A stretch of 64,000 nucleotides of DNA from Gemmiger formicilis (GCF_900167555.1 NZ_FUYF01000006.1:62001-126000); one strand, 5' to 3'. Shown: positions 24,099-33,436, counted from the first letter of the stretch. The notes: generated from the sequence alone by a model not told the origin. Made by a program: numbers and translations.

Positions 24099-24791
24099 TT
24101 ACAGTGCACGCTCCTTGCGGACGGCCATGCCGAGCATGCCGACAACAGCCAGAGCAGCGACAGCAAAGACAACGGCGGTGTTATCGCCGGTGGCCTTGAT
24201 GACAGCGCCGGAAGAAGCGGTGATGGGGTTCGCAGCGGAAGAAACGGTCTTGACGCTGGAAGCGGCGGCACTGTTCTGGGCGGCGTTGCTGACAGCGTCG
24301 CTGGCAGAGGTGTTGTTGTCAGTGGTGGTGGTAGACAGAGGCCGGGCGATAGCACCGGAGTCAGTCGTGCCGTTGACGGTGACGTCAGCACTGACAACGA
24401 ACTGGGAAGAGTCGCTGGTATCGAGCGCCGGGTTGGAGATGACGATACCGACAGCGCTCAGCATGCTGTTCATGGAGGCCACAGCGTCGTTGGCAGCCTT
24501 GAGGGCGACATTGGCGTCGGTGGTGCCCTTGATGGTGTTGACGGCGTTAGCGGCAACAGCCTTCAGGGAATCCATGTTGGCATAGATGACGTTCAGCTGG
24601 TCAGCGGTCAGCTTGTTGACCGTGTTGTCGATGGTGGTGACGCCGTAGCTGGCAGCGAAAGACAGGATTTCCTCTCTCGCGCGCTTTGCGTTATTGGGCT
24701 TGTTGAAATCAGCAGCGAAAGCGGAGGTAGCGAAGACGCAAGCCATCACAACACCCAGCAGAACGGCAGCGAACTTCTTGAAGTTGTTCAT
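24099..24791 (-). CDS. Secreted surface protein with an atypical C-terminal sorting signal
   Basis: A 230-residue protein with a Sec signal peptide (cleavage expected after ATSAFA, residue 26), a helical region of about 110 residues, a Ser/Thr/Ala-rich stalk (about 125-190) and a C-terminus made of IKATGDNT, a hydrophobic helix and VRKERAL. This is the layout of a sortase substrate, but the motif is KATGD instead of LPxTG. AAGGAGG precedes ATG 24791. A sortase gene starts 185 bases downstream in the same direction. Confidence 0.8.
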   Translation of the reverse strand: MNNFKKFAAVLLGVVMACVFATSAFAADFNKPNNAKRAREEILSFAASYGVTTIDNTVNKLTADQLNVIYANMDSLKAVAANAVNTIKGTTDANVALKAANDAVASMNSMLSAVGIVISNPALDTSDSSQFVVSADVTVNGTTDSGAIARPLSTTTTDNNTSASDAVSNAAQNSAAASSVKTVSSAANPITASSGAVIKATGDNTAVVFAVAALAVVGMLGMAVRKERAL

Positions 24792-24888
24792 TGGTGGTAT
24801 CCTCCTTTCTTCTAAAGATATATGGGTGTGTTGCCCATATACCATACTGCAGGAAATTCATACTTTCCCCTTTTAATATGGTTCTTAA

Positions 24889-24894
24889 ATTATA
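24889..24894 (-). promoter_or_regulatory. Extended -10 promoter of the surface protein gene
   Basis: Minus strand TGCTATAAT, a perfect extended -10; no good -35. Confidence 0.6.
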
Positions 24895-25090
24895 GCACAA
24901 TGCCGGGAAAAATTCCAGCACATATCCATAAAAATGATATGAATTTTTCGGGATTTAGAAAATTGAACAAAGAAAAAAGTGTCAAAACGGTAAAAACTGA
25001 CGCGCGCCATACAAATGTGTACCAGCGTTATGAAGTAATGTGCGAAGGACCCAACGAAACGGCAAAAAATGTGCGTTTCTTCCCGCCCGG

Positions 25091-25119
25091 TTGAAAGCCG
25101 CCCGGCAGTGTGATACAAT
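25091..25119 (+). promoter_or_regulatory. Promoter of the TagA/WecG gene
   Basis: TTGAAA 25091-25096, 17-base spacer, TACAAT 25114-25119. Confidence 0.65.
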
Positions 25120-25151
25120 AAAAGCCAAACAGGAAAGTGAGGAGAAGCGGC

Positions 25152-25880
25152 ATGCAGACCTGCAATATTATGGGCGTGAACATCGCCGTCACCGACATGG
25201 ACAAAACGCTGCGCCTGGTGGAGGACAACTGCGAGGCATGGCGCGGGAAATATATCTGCGTGGCGAACGTCCACACCACCGTTACGGCCCACGACGACCC
25301 GACCTATCTGCGGGTGCAGAACGGCGCGGTCATGGCCCTGCCAGACGGCGGGCCGCTGTCCAGATACAGCCGCAAGAAGGGCTTTGCCGACGCCGCCCGC
25401 GTGACAGGCCCCGACCTGATGCGCGAGCTTTTGAAGGAGAGCGGGACAAAGCACTACCGGCACTATTTCTACGGTTCCACGCAGGAGACGCTGGACATCC
25501 TGCGCGAAAAAATTACGGAAAAGTACCCCGGCGCGGTCATCGCGGGGATGTACTCTCCGCCGTTCCGCTCGCTGACGGCGGACGAGGATGCGGAGATCGT
25601 GGAGAAAATCAACGCGGCAAAGCCGGATTTTGTCTGGGTGGGCCTGGGCGCGCCGAAGCAGGAGCGCTGGATGGCCGCCCATGAAAACCGCGTGCAGGCG
25701 CTGATGCTGGGCGTGGGTGCGGCCTTTGACTACGAGGCCGGCAACATCCGCCGCGCCCCGGCCTGGATGCAGCGCTGCAATCTGGAATGGCTGTACCGCC
25801 TGATGCAGGACCCGAAGCGGCTTTTCAAACGCTATTTCGTGACGAACACCAAGTTTTTGTGGTGGAGCTGGAGACACTAA
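25152..25880 (+). CDS. WecG/TagA/CpsF-family glycosyltransferase
   Basis: A 242-residue GT26 enzyme. TagA adds N-acetylmannosamine to undecaprenyl-PP-GlcNAc in teichoic acid synthesis, and relatives act in capsule synthesis. Signatures: ICVANVHTTVTAHDDP, ALPDGGPLSR, RVTGPDLM, FYGSTQETLDIL and WVGLGAPKQERWM. The GNIRRAPAWMQRCNLEWLYR tail is typical. GAGGAG at 25139-25144 precedes ATG 25152. It is a single-gene unit ending at a family A hairpin. Confidence 0.92.
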   Translation: MQTCNIMGVNIAVTDMDKTLRLVEDNCEAWRGKYICVANVHTTVTAHDDPTYLRVQNGAVMALPDGGPLSRYSRKKGFADAARVTGPDLMRELLKESGTKHYRHYFYGSTQETLDILREKITEKYPGAVIAGMYSPPFRSLTADEDAEIVEKINAAKPDFVWVGLGAPKQERWMAAHENRVQALMLGVGAAFDYEAGNIRRAPAWMQRCNLEWLYRLMQDPKRLFKRYFVTNTKFLWWSWRH

Positions 25881-25884
25881 GGAA

Positions 25885-25910
25885 GGCTCCCCCCTCGGGG
25901 GAAGCCTTTT
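25885..25910 (+). terminator. Family A solo hairpin acting as terminator
   Basis: GGCTCCCCCCTCGGGGGAAGCC then TTTT, directly after the TagA-family gene. Confidence 0.6.
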
Positions 25911-26067
25911 GCGAGCATCGCCCCTTTTTATGGGTGGCGGTGCTCTTTTTTGTTTGTTTATACGCTCTTTTCGGTTTTCCACGCTCTGCGGCAAAAAACA
26001 GCGTGCGGGGGTGGTATAGTGCAAAGCGTCCGAGACATATACTGTACATTTACGGAGGGCTTGCACG

Positions 26068-28341
26068 ATGGCTGTACTGAACGGGGAACGTATGCACGAC
26101 ACAATGGAAAGGCTGCTGCCCGGAGCGCGCAGTGCGGCGCTGCTGTGGCAGGGCGCGGCAGTGCTGGGCGGCGCGGCGCTGGGGGCCGGGCAGGTCTACG
26201 GCGGGGCTGCGCCGTTTGGGCTGGCGCTGGTCATCGGCTGCCCGCCGTCCTACTGCCTGGCCGCGGCGCTGGGTACGCTGGCGGCGGGACTGGCGTTCCA
26301 GCCGATGCTGCTGGGCGTCAAGCTGGCCGTGGCGGCCGTGGCTTCCGCGGCGGTGCGGCGGCTCATTGATGGCCGCCCCGGGGCCGGGGCGCTGGCGGGC
26401 TGCCTGACGCTGACGGCGGCGCAGGTGCTGCAAATCGTGCTGGCGGGGGGACTTTTCAACCCGGGGCAGACCGTCACGGTGGGGTGTACGGCGCTGCTAG
26501 CCGCGGTTTTTGGCTGGGCGTTCGCGCATTTTCCGGCGCGGGAGCCGCGCGGCGTCTGCCTATGGCTGGCTGTGGCTACGGCATGCCTGCAGCGCTGTGC
26601 CGTCGGGCCCTTGGCTCCGGGCCTGGCGCTGGCCGCGGGGGCCGGGCTGTGCGCGGCCATCGGCGGCACGCTGGAGCAGACCGCCGTGCTGAGCATTGCG
26701 CTGGCGGCGGCCATCACGGCGTCGGGGCCGACACTGGCCTACGCCGCGCTGGCTGTGGCGCTGGGCAGTCTGGCGGCATCCTGCCTCTGCCCGGGGGAGC
26801 GGGGCCGCTGCGCCGGGGTGTTTGCGGCGGGCTGCACCGCGGGGGCACTGGCCGCGCCCGACGCTGTCAGTGTGCTGCCGCTGGCGGTCAGTGCCGGGGT
26901 GGGCGTTGTGGCTGCGCTGGCTGTGCCGGGGAGCGTGCTGCACAAAATTTTCCCGCCGCCCGCGCCGCCCGTGCAGACGCAGGGCCTGGGCGGGGCAGCG
27001 CGCAAGCTCTCCGCCGTGGCGGACACGCTGAGCGACATTGCCGACACGGTCAACGCGGTCTGCCAGCGGCAGCTGCCGCCCAAGGGCGAGACCTTTGACT
27101 TTGTGGTGGAGCAGGTCGCCCGCACGACCTGCCAGAGCTGCACCCGCCGCAGCCGGTGCTGGGTGCGCGGCTACGCCACGGCCATGGACGGGCTGTACCA
27201 TTTGAAGCCGACGCTCGAGAGCAAGGGCCGCGTGGAGGTCGAGGACCTGCCGGGGCAGCTGGCGGGGTGCATCCACCCGGCAGACCTCTGTACAGCGGCC
27301 AACCATGGTTACCGGCTGTGGCGCAGCCGCCGCCAGACCCGTGCCCGGGCTGTGACGCTGCGCGCCGCCCTGACCGAGCAGTACAGCGCACTGGCCGGGG
27401 CGCTGGCCCAGCTGGCGGGCAAGCTGGGCCAGGCCGGTCTGCCCGACCCGCGGCGTGAGGCCCGCGTGGCGCAGCTGTTTGCCGAGCTGGGGCTGGACGC
27501 GCTGGAATGCAGTGTGACCGCTGATTTGGCCGGACGGCTGACTGTGAATGTGACAATCTGCCGCACGCGGTTCACCCCCGACGAGGTCGCGGGCCTGACC
27601 GACGAGATGACCCGCATCTGCCGCCGCGACATGGATACGCCCGAAATCACCCACTGCCGCACGGTCACGATGCTGTGCTTTGGCGAAAAACCGCTGTTTA
27701 CCGTTGAATTTGGCGCGGCGGCGCACGCAGCCGGCGGGCAGAGCGTCAGCGGCGACGCGCTGGACCAGTTTTGCGACACGAGCGGGCGGGCGCAGATGCT
27801 TTTGTGCGACGGCATGGGCACGGGCCGCGCCGCCGCCGTGGACGGTCAGATGGCGGCCAAGCTGACGGCACAGCTGCTGCGCGCCGGGTTCGCAGCGGAG
27901 AGCGCTGCCCGGCTGGTGAACGTGGCGCTCGGCCTGAAGGGAGCCGAGCAGGAGGCCGGGGCGACGCTGGATCTGCTGACGGTGGACCTGTACACCGGGC
28001 GGGCCGGGCTGTTCAAAGCGGGCGCCGCACCGAGCTTTCTGGTGCGCGGCGGCGTGCCGCGGATGCTGGACGGTGCAAGCCTGCCCATGGGGGTGCTGGA
28101 CAGTCTGGTGGGACGGAGCACGACGTTTGCGCTGGATGCCGGGGACTGGGTCGTGCTGGTCAGCGACGGTGCGCTGACCGACGGGAGCGACTGGCTGATG
28201 CAGCAATTGCAGCTTTGCGCCAAATTGGGCCATACGCCGAAGCAGGCCGCCGAGACCGTGGCTGACGCCGCCGCCCGCCGCGCCGGGGCCAAGCAGGATG
28301 ACATAACGGTGGCGGTGCTGGCGATGGGGAGAGCAGGGTAA
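26068..28341 (+). CDS. spoIIE: Stage II sporulation protein E (PP2C phosphatase)
   Basis: A 757-residue membrane phosphatase that dephosphorylates SpoIIAA and activates sigma F in the forespore. The first ~300 residues contain about ten hydrophobic segments; the central region has TTCQSCTRRSRCWVRGYATAM, typical of SpoIIE. The C-terminal PP2C domain holds LLCDGMGTGRAAA (metal-binding Asp581), DLLTVDLYTG and WVVLVSDGALTD. GGAGGG at 26055-26060 precedes ATG 26068. It indicates an intact sporulation-type regulator in this strain, though not that spores form. Confidence 0.93.
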   Translation: MAVLNGERMHDTMERLLPGARSAALLWQGAAVLGGAALGAGQVYGGAAPFGLALVIGCPPSYCLAAALGTLAAGLAFQPMLLGVKLAVAAVASAAVRRLIDGRPGAGALAGCLTLTAAQVLQIVLAGGLFNPGQTVTVGCTALLAAVFGWAFAHFPAREPRGVCLWLAVATACLQRCAVGPLAPGLALAAGAGLCAAIGGTLEQTAVLSIALAAAITASGPTLAYAALAVALGSLAASCLCPGERGRCAGVFAAGCTAGALAAPDAVSVLPLAVSAGVGVVAALAVPGSVLHKIFPPPAPPVQTQGLGGAARKLSAVADTLSDIADTVNAVCQRQLPPKGETFDFVVEQVARTTCQSCTRRSRCWVRGYATAMDGLYHLKPTLESKGRVEVEDLPGQLAGCIHPADLCTAANHGYRLWRSRRQTRARAVTLRAALTEQYSALAGALAQLAGKLGQAGLPDPRREARVAQLFAELGLDALECSVTADLAGRLTVNVTICRTRFTPDEVAGLTDEMTRICRRDMDTPEITHCRTVTMLCFGEKPLFTVEFGAAAHAAGGQSVSGDALDQFCDTSGRAQMLLCDGMGTGRAAAVDGQMAAKLTAQLLRAGFAAESAARLVNVALGLKGAEQEAGATLDLLTVDLYTGRAGLFKAGAAPSFLVRGGVPRMLDGASLPMGVLDSLVGRSTTFALDAGDWVVLVSDGALTDGSDWLMQQLQLCAKLGHTPKQAAETVADAAARRAGAKQDDITVAVLAMGRAG

Positions 28342-28357
28342 ACAGGAGGGAACCCTG

Positions 28358-28520
28358 TAGGGGCGGGCACTGCCCGCCCGCGCCGTTTGCGGCAGTGAGA
28401 CAGCGCCCGGGCGGATATGGAATCCGCCCCTACGGCTGTAGGGGGCGATGCTCGTCATCGACCCGGAGGGCTTCCGCTGACGCACACCTCCTGCGGGCGA
28501 GCAATGCTCGCCCCTACAGA
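28358..28520. repeat. Two tandem family B repeats
   Basis: First copy GTAGGGGCGGGCACTGCCCGCCC to GGGCGGATATGGAATCCGCCCCTAC; second copy GTAGGGGGCGATGCTCGTCATCG to GGGCGAGCAATGCTCGCCCCTAC. Four different palindromic arms appear in one 160-base stretch. Confidence 0.8.
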
Positions 28521-28524
28521 ATGA

Positions 28525-28568
28525 AAAACACGCCCCGCGGTTCAAAATGAACTGCGGAGCGTGTTTTG
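28525..28568. terminator. Bidirectional terminator between spoIIE and the next minus-strand gene
   Basis: AAAACACGCCCCGCGGTTCA / TGAACTGCGGAGCGTGTTTT with a short loop. Confidence 0.75.
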
Positions 28569-28571
28569 GGT

Positions 28572-29090
28572 TTAAAATAGCTTTTGCTTTTTGGTGGGCT
28601 GGGGGTCGAAGGGGGTGTCCTCGTGGTGGCGCTTGATAAAGACCTGGCGGGTCTTTTCGGTCACGCTGCGTCCGTTGTGCTTGGGGACAGAGTAGAATGT
28701 CCGGGTGATGTTGTAGTACCCCAGTAGGTGCTGCACCAGATATTGTGCTACGGCGGGCAGACAATCGGTGTCGTCGATGGTCTCGTAATTGTAGTCGCCG
28801 TAGAGGAACGGTACCTCGTCGCTGCCGGCAAACAGCGTGATGGCGGCCTCGTCCAGGACGATCTCCCGGATGACGCTCTGCTGCAATCCCGCAGTGCCGC
28901 ACTCGGCGGCGCGCTTCGATGCCAATGGGCGCTGATCCAGCGGCACGCTCTGGGGGTCGAGCTTCTCGGTGCCGCGCTGGCCGATCTCCAGCAGGATGTC
29001 GCGCATCATGCGGCTCTCCAGCAGCGGGCGGATGCGTTCCCTTGCGCGGGCTTGTTCGGTTTTGTTCTGGATGGTGGTAATCAGGCCCAT
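28572..29090 (-). CDS. Hypothetical cytoplasmic protein
   Basis: A 172-residue protein starting MGLITTIQNKTEQARARERI. It has no membrane helix or signal and no domain I recognise; the central FLYGDYNYETIDD and the basic TRQVFIKRHHEDTPFDP tail are its clearest features. AAGGAGG lies well placed before ATG 29090, and it has its own promoter at 29128-29157 and a terminator, so it is likely a real single-gene unit. Confidence 0.7.
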   Translation of the reverse strand: MGLITTIQNKTEQARARERIRPLLESRMMRDILLEIGQRGTEKLDPQSVPLDQRPLASKRAAECGTAGLQQSVIREIVLDEAAITLFAGSDEVPFLYGDYNYETIDDTDCLPAVAQYLVQHLLGYYNITRTFYSVPKHNGRSVTEKTRQVFIKRHHEDTPFDPQPTKKQKLF

Positions 29091-29127
29091 GTGGGCGCCT
29101 CCTTGCAAAGTATGACGATTTGATAAC

Positions 29128-29157
29128 AGTATACCACATCCGAAAGCAGGATGACAA
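29128..29157 (-). promoter_or_regulatory. Promoter of the 28572-29090 gene
   Basis: Minus strand TTGTCA, 18-base spacer, TATACT. Confidence 0.6.
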
Positions 29158-29185
29158 CCGTTCCCGATTGTAAAATTCCGCAAAA

Positions 29186-30922
29186 TTACCCGACGACGAG
29201 CACCTGCAGACTGGCCGTGCCGTGCTGCACGGTGTAGCGGTCTGTGATGGTAAAGTGCTGCTCGATCCAGGCGTGGAATTCGGCCATGTCGCGGACCTCG
29301 GCATCATCGTAGAGGATGACGGCGGGCTGCTTTTCCGGCAAAAGCGCATAGTACTGTTCAAAACGCGGGTCGCTGTCGGTGCCCGAGATGACGGACGCCT
29401 GCGCGACGGTCAGCGTGCCGTCTGCCATCAGAAAGCCGAGGCCGTGCTGCTCACCGATGGCCTGGAGCACGCTCTTGCCCGCATAGGGGGCGAGGGCTTC
29501 ATACAGGCATTCCTGCATGTCGGCGGCCTTGGTGTCGGCCCAGGTCCCGGCGGCGGGGCCGCGGGTGATCCTTTCGGGCTGGATGGCCGTGATCGGCTCA
29601 CAGTGCCAGCCGGTCTCCAGCACAAGGCAGAGCCTCGGCACGGCACAGGCCAGCAGGAGCCCGGCTGTCAGCAATGCCGCCGCGGCGCGGTGCCGCCGGG
29701 TCGGGCGGGGCTTGAGCAGCAGCACTGCCGTTCCGCAGACCGCGGGCCAGAACAGGTACATAAAGGTCGTTGGCAGCGCGATCAGCGTGGAGCGCAGGAT
29801 AAACAGGTACGCCGCTATGCCGGGCAGCCAGCCCAGCCAGAACAGCAGACGGCGCAGGGGGCGGTGGTCGGCCTCGCGCCGGTCACACCAGAACGTCCAG
29901 CCGCCGGCCAGCGCGAACGCCGGGCACATGTAGCGGAAATCCAGCTCCTGCGCGCGCAGACAGTAGGCCGTGCACCAGAGAGAGAGGAAGAACGCTGTGT
30001 ACCAAAGCGCCTTTTCAAGGCTGCGGGCAAAGCCGCGGCGCTCGCCAAAGAGCATCCCGGCGGCGGCCAGCGCCACACCGGCCAGGGCCGAAAGCCAGCA
30101 GTTGCCGATGACGGCGGAAAGCTGGGAACGGAGCATGGCAAGACGGTCCGCTGTGGTAAAATCATACTGTGGGTCGTGTAAAATCAGGTCGGCGCGTGCG
30201 AGCAGGGCGGCGAAATCAAAGCCCATGCCCTGCAAAACATACACGACAAACGCACCGCCGCAGACGGCACAGGTCAGCACAAATACCCAGAGACCGCGGC
30301 ATTTGTCGGCACTGCCGCGGCCCAGCAGGAGCAGCGCCAGCATCAGCACCGGCGCGGCAGCGAGGGTCTGCGGGTAGGCGAGGAAGCTCAGGCAGGCGCA
30401 GACGCCGCCCGCCGCGACCCGCCACAGACCGCGGTACTGCCGCGGGCCGGGCGCGTAGTAGCCGTACAAAAACAGGAACGCCGCCAGCGTAAAGTGGAAC
30501 TGCTGGCTGACGTAGTCCGGCCCCAAAAACCACTTGGGCGTGAAGGCCAGCACGGCCAGCGTCAGCAGATAGGCGCAGCGCCCCCCGAGGGCCACGCGCA
30601 GGCTGCGGTAAAACCAGACGGCCAGCGCGAGCTTGACAGCCAGCACAGCGCCGCGCACAAACAGCAGCACGCCGGTGGTCGTGCCCGCGACGGCGGTAAA
30701 CAGGCCGATGAGCAAAGCGGGCGGCAGGGCGGCCAGCTGGTGCGGCTCCCACATCGAGTAAAAGAGCCGGTCACCGCGCACAAGGCGGAAGCCGAGGGAC
30801 AGGGCGTACTCCTCGTCGATCTCCAGCCCCAGGAACATTGTGCGGACGAGCGCGGCCAGCGCCAGCAGGCCCAGCAGGGCAAGGATGATTTTTTCAATTG
30901 TCGGTTTTTTGGTATGGCTCAT
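29186..30922 (-). CDS. Polytopic GT-C-like membrane glycosyltransferase
   Basis: A 578-residue protein with about ten to twelve membrane helices and a C-terminal soluble domain (about 440-578). The first external loop carries EIDEEYAL (residues 34-41), the acidic pair expected at the active site of GT-C enzymes using lipid-linked sugars. It is the last gene of the polysaccharide locus; its ATG overlaps the GT6 stop (ATGA at 30919-30922). The donor would be a polyprenyl-phosphate sugar; this is inference. Confidence 0.72.
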   Translation of the reverse strand: MSHTKKPTIEKIILALLGLLALAALVRTMFLGLEIDEEYALSLGFRLVRGDRLFYSMWEPHQLAALPPALLIGLFTAVAGTTTGVLLFVRGAVLAVKLALAVWFYRSLRVALGGRCAYLLTLAVLAFTPKWFLGPDYVSQQFHFTLAAFLFLYGYYAPGPRQYRGLWRVAAGGVCACLSFLAYPQTLAAAPVLMLALLLLGRGSADKCRGLWVFVLTCAVCGGAFVVYVLQGMGFDFAALLARADLILHDPQYDFTTADRLAMLRSQLSAVIGNCWLSALAGVALAAAGMLFGERRGFARSLEKALWYTAFFLSLWCTAYCLRAQELDFRYMCPAFALAGGWTFWCDRREADHRPLRRLLFWLGWLPGIAAYLFILRSTLIALPTTFMYLFWPAVCGTAVLLLKPRPTRRHRAAAALLTAGLLLACAVPRLCLVLETGWHCEPITAIQPERITRGPAAGTWADTKAADMQECLYEALAPYAGKSVLQAIGEQHGLGFLMADGTLTVAQASVISGTDSDPRFEQYYALLPEKQPAVILYDDAEVRDMAEFHAWIEQHFTITDRYTVQHGTASLQVLVVG

Positions 30923-31767
30923 AGATCGTTTTTAAAATCAATGCGGCGGCGCAGCAGCGTGTCGCGCGCCAGCCAGAGATAGGGCAGCCAGTTCAGGCGG
31001 AACGCCTCCCACTTGCGCTGGACAAAATTCTGCGGCTTGGCAGCGCCCTTGACGCTTTCCACGTTGATGCAGCGGCTTTTTTGCAGCACAAGAATGGCCT
31101 CATGCCCGGTGGGCGTTTCCTCCGGCGTGCAGTAGTCGGGCGGCAGGATGCGGAATTTTCCGGGCGTTTCGGCGACCAGGCGGTTGAGCTGGCTTTCATC
31201 GTGAAAGCGCGCAATGACGTTGTTTTGCAGATCCTCGTCCGTGCGCTTTTTCAGCTCCCGGCACAGGGCCAGATAGGCCGCCGCCGTGCCGCCGTTCAGC
31301 CCGCCCGCCACGTAATACTGCCCGCAGCTGTACGGGATGGACGCCCGGCTTTTGCCGCTGCGGTCATAGGGGTGGAAAATCGGATTTTTGCCATAGTAGG
31401 GCAGGTGGCAGACCGCGGTCAGGCTCTGCCCGGCGGCGGGGTCGGGCAGCAGCTCGTCGGCGCGGATGACGCGGGTGCAGTGCAGGTTGGCGTTGGCAAA
31501 GAACAGGTAGTCATAGCCTTGCAGCGCGTCGGCCTGACCGAGGAAGGCGTCAAAGCGCAGCATCGTGCTCTGCGGCCAGGGCAGGGCCTTCTGATAAATG
31601 CGGCGCACGTCGGGGGCGTCCTCATAGTCAATATGCGCTGCATCGGTAAAAACGTAGAAGATGCGGTCACAGTCAGGCAGAAAATTTGCCTTGAAGTTGG
31701 GGTAAAAATCATGCCAGAACACCGCGTAGGGGCCGGTGCAGATATACAGGATGGCGAGAGTTTTCAT
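30919..31767 (-). CDS. GT6-family glycosyltransferase (histo-blood-group ABO transferase family)
   Basis: A 282-residue member of the GT6 family, which transfers Gal or GalNAc in alpha-1,3 linkage. The family DxD metal site is replaced by NAN (residues 92-94 in FFANANLH), as described for bacterial metal-independent GT6 enzymes. GGLNGGTAAAY (155-165) and FHDESQLNRL (188-197) match the acceptor-binding and catalytic-glutamate regions of human ABO and bacterial homologues. The C-terminal part is basic. It overlaps the next gene by four bases. Its locus also holds a GT11 enzyme, which makes the H-type acceptor used by ABO transferases. Confidence 0.85.
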   Translation of the reverse strand: MKTLAILYICTGPYAVFWHDFYPNFKANFLPDCDRIFYVFTDAAHIDYEDAPDVRRIYQKALPWPQSTMLRFDAFLGQADALQGYDYLFFANANLHCTRVIRADELLPDPAAGQSLTAVCHLPYYGKNPIFHPYDRSGKSRASIPYSCGQYYVAGGLNGGTAAAYLALCRELKKRTDEDLQNNVIARFHDESQLNRLVAETPGKFRILPPDYCTPEETPTGHEAILVLQKSRCINVESVKGAAKPQNFVQRKWEAFRLNWLPYLWLARDTLLRRRIDFKNDL

Positions 31768-31794
31768 AAGATCACCACGTTATTTGCCTCCCTC

Positions 31795-31888
31795 GCGTGC
31801 GAGGGAGGTGGCCCGGAGGGCCGGAGGGAGGGCGGCAGGCGGAAAGCTCCCCCACCGCCTGCGGCGGAGCCCCCTCCCAGAGGGGGCC
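31795..31888. repeat. Family A-related palindromic element
   Basis: GCCTCCCTCGCGTGCGAGGGAGG, then GGCCCGGAGGGCCGGAGGGAG, ending GCCCCCTCCCAGAGGGGGC. Between the flippase stop and the GT6 start. Confidence 0.7.
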
Positions 31889-31899
31889 AAGAAGGGAAG

Positions 31900-33420
31900 T
31901 CACTTTTTCAGCAGCTTCTTGGCCACCTTGCCCGCGTACTGGCGCAGGTAGGCGGCGTCTTTGCCCCAGCCGTAGACGGCGAGGTTCAGGGCGTTGGGCA
32001 CGACGAGGACGACGAGAATCCGCGGCACAAGGCCGAGCCAGCCGCCGGGCATCCGGGCGCAGAGCGCGTAGCTGCCGCCCATGCAGACAGCCAGCGTGAC
32101 CAGATGCAGAGCCTGCACGCCGAGATAATGCCCGAGCCCGCCGCGCATGTACTGGCGGAACACGACCCGGATACGCCCGGCCCACATGATGCAGTGGGCG
32201 ACGACGGTGGCGATCAGTGCGCCGGTGATGTCGAACAGCGGGAACAGGATAAAGCTGAGCGCCAGATTGACCGTGGCCGACGCGACCATGAACCACTGGT
32301 CGTCCTCAAAATGGCCGAGGACGGCGCGGTAACTGCCGAGCATCCGGTGGTTCCAGCCGACGTACTCATTTAAGCAGAACACGAGCACGAAGCCCAGCGG
32401 CAGCAGCCATTTTTCGCCCATCCAGGACGCCATGAACGGCTGGAACAGGCAGAAATACGCTGTAGCTACGAAGCTGGCAAACAGGTAGCTGAACAGGTCC
32501 ATGCCCCAGAACACCTGCTTGTCGTGGTCGTTGGCGGCGGCGGACTTGTCGTAGACGATGCTGCCGATGGCCGCGGCGAAGCTGTCCATGACCTTGTTGC
32601 CGAGGTCTGTGGCGGAGGTCGAGATCGTGTTGTAGTTGCCTAAAAACGTCGTCTGGGTCGAGCCGCCCAGGCGGGAGGTCACGATGGTGTCGGACGAGCC
32701 GTAGATGGTGTTGGACAGGCGGTGCACCAGAAAGTACCGCAGATCGTGGAAAATGCCGAGGTCTTTAAAGTCGTTGACCGTGACCTTAACGTCGTGTACG
32801 TAGGGAAAATCCTTCCTGAAGCGGCGGGCAATCAGCAGGTTGGCCGTGACGTTGAAGAAGATCGTCACGCTGAAATAGAGCACGTAGTTGGGGAACCACA
32901 GCGACACGGCAATTTTGGCAAGGCTCGTCAGCACGTTGCAGCAGAAGTCGATCTGGGTGCAGCGGTAGCCCTGCTGGGTGCAGGTGTACATCAGGCGGCG
33001 AGTTATCAGAAAATAACTGCACAGCGTTGAAACGACGTTCAGGCCGTAGACTGTGTATGCCGTGGCGGCGGGCACGTCGGGCATGATCCACCGCAGGGCC
33101 GCCGCGCCGATGAGCGCCAGCCCCGCAATGACCAGGCCGACGACGCGGTAGGCCCACTTGTACATCGACATGTACTTGCTGATCTTTTCCTCATTTTTGG
33201 CGGCGATTTGCTCGTAGAGACGATAACTTATGACGCTGCCAACGCCGAACTCGGCGATGGAGAAAAAGTTGAAAAGCTGGCTGACGACCTGCGATGCCGT
33301 GGTGATCTGCGGGCCGAAGTTATCGACGAGCAGACGCCGCGTGACGAGGCCCAGCAGCAGAAGCAGCAGACTGGACCCGAGAGCGTAGGCCATATTCAGT
33401 AAGGTACGTTTGGTACGCAA
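31900..33420 (-). CDS. Polysaccharide flippase (Wzx/MATE-like oligosaccharide translocase)
   Basis: A 506-residue polytopic protein with about 12-14 helices, the flippase family that moves lipid-linked repeat units across the membrane. The first helix region NMAYALGSSLLLLLLGLVTRRLLVDNFG and FNFFSIAEFGVGSVISYRLYE are typical. A TTG start at 33420 is chosen because CGGAGAT lies seven bases before it; the first ATG (33393) is an alternative. Upstream sequence belongs to a family C repeat. It fits the surrounding transferases as the exporter of a Wzx/Wzy-type pathway. Confidence 0.88.
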   Translation of the reverse strand: MRTKRTLLNMAYALGSSLLLLLLGLVTRRLLVDNFGPQITTASQVVSQLFNFFSIAEFGVGSVISYRLYEQIAAKNEEKISKYMSMYKWAYRVVGLVIAGLALIGAAALRWIMPDVPAATAYTVYGLNVVSTLCSYFLITRRLMYTCTQQGYRCTQIDFCCNVLTSLAKIAVSLWFPNYVLYFSVTIFFNVTANLLIARRFRKDFPYVHDVKVTVNDFKDLGIFHDLRYFLVHRLSNTIYGSSDTIVTSRLGGSTQTTFLGNYNTISTSATDLGNKVMDSFAAAIGSIVYDKSAAANDHDKQVFWGMDLFSYLFASFVATAYFCLFQPFMASWMGEKWLLPLGFVLVFCLNEYVGWNHRMLGSYRAVLGHFEDDQWFMVASATVNLALSFILFPLFDITGALIATVVAHCIMWAGRIRVVFRQYMRGGLGHYLGVQALHLVTLAVCMGGSYALCARMPGGWLGLVPRILVVLVVPNALNLAVYGWGKDAAYLRQYAGKVAKKLLKK

Positions 33421-33436
33421 GGTTAAATCTCCGTTT

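Larger units (their letters stand above)
24792..25151. other. Divergent intergenic region
   Basis: Holds two outward promoters. The middle (24900-25080) is AT-rich, with no gene, strong hairpin or repeat that I can see. The surface-protein leader (about 95 bases) has an ATATGGG / CCCATAT hairpin at 24823-24841 just before its ribosome binding site. Confidence 0.5.

Noticed and set aside
24709-24921. Leader ORF starting at 24862 (MNFLQYGIW...) overlapping the surface protein start
   Set aside because: Has a possible Shine-Dalgarno but runs out of frame into the gene for 50 codons, and its translation there is a shadow; kept only as a weak upstream-ORF possibility.
26560-29361. A 933-codon minus-strand open frame across spoIIE
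   Set aside because: Spans two real genes and repeats on the other strand, is Arg/Pro/Gly-rich and has no motif; a stop-free shadow due to high GC.
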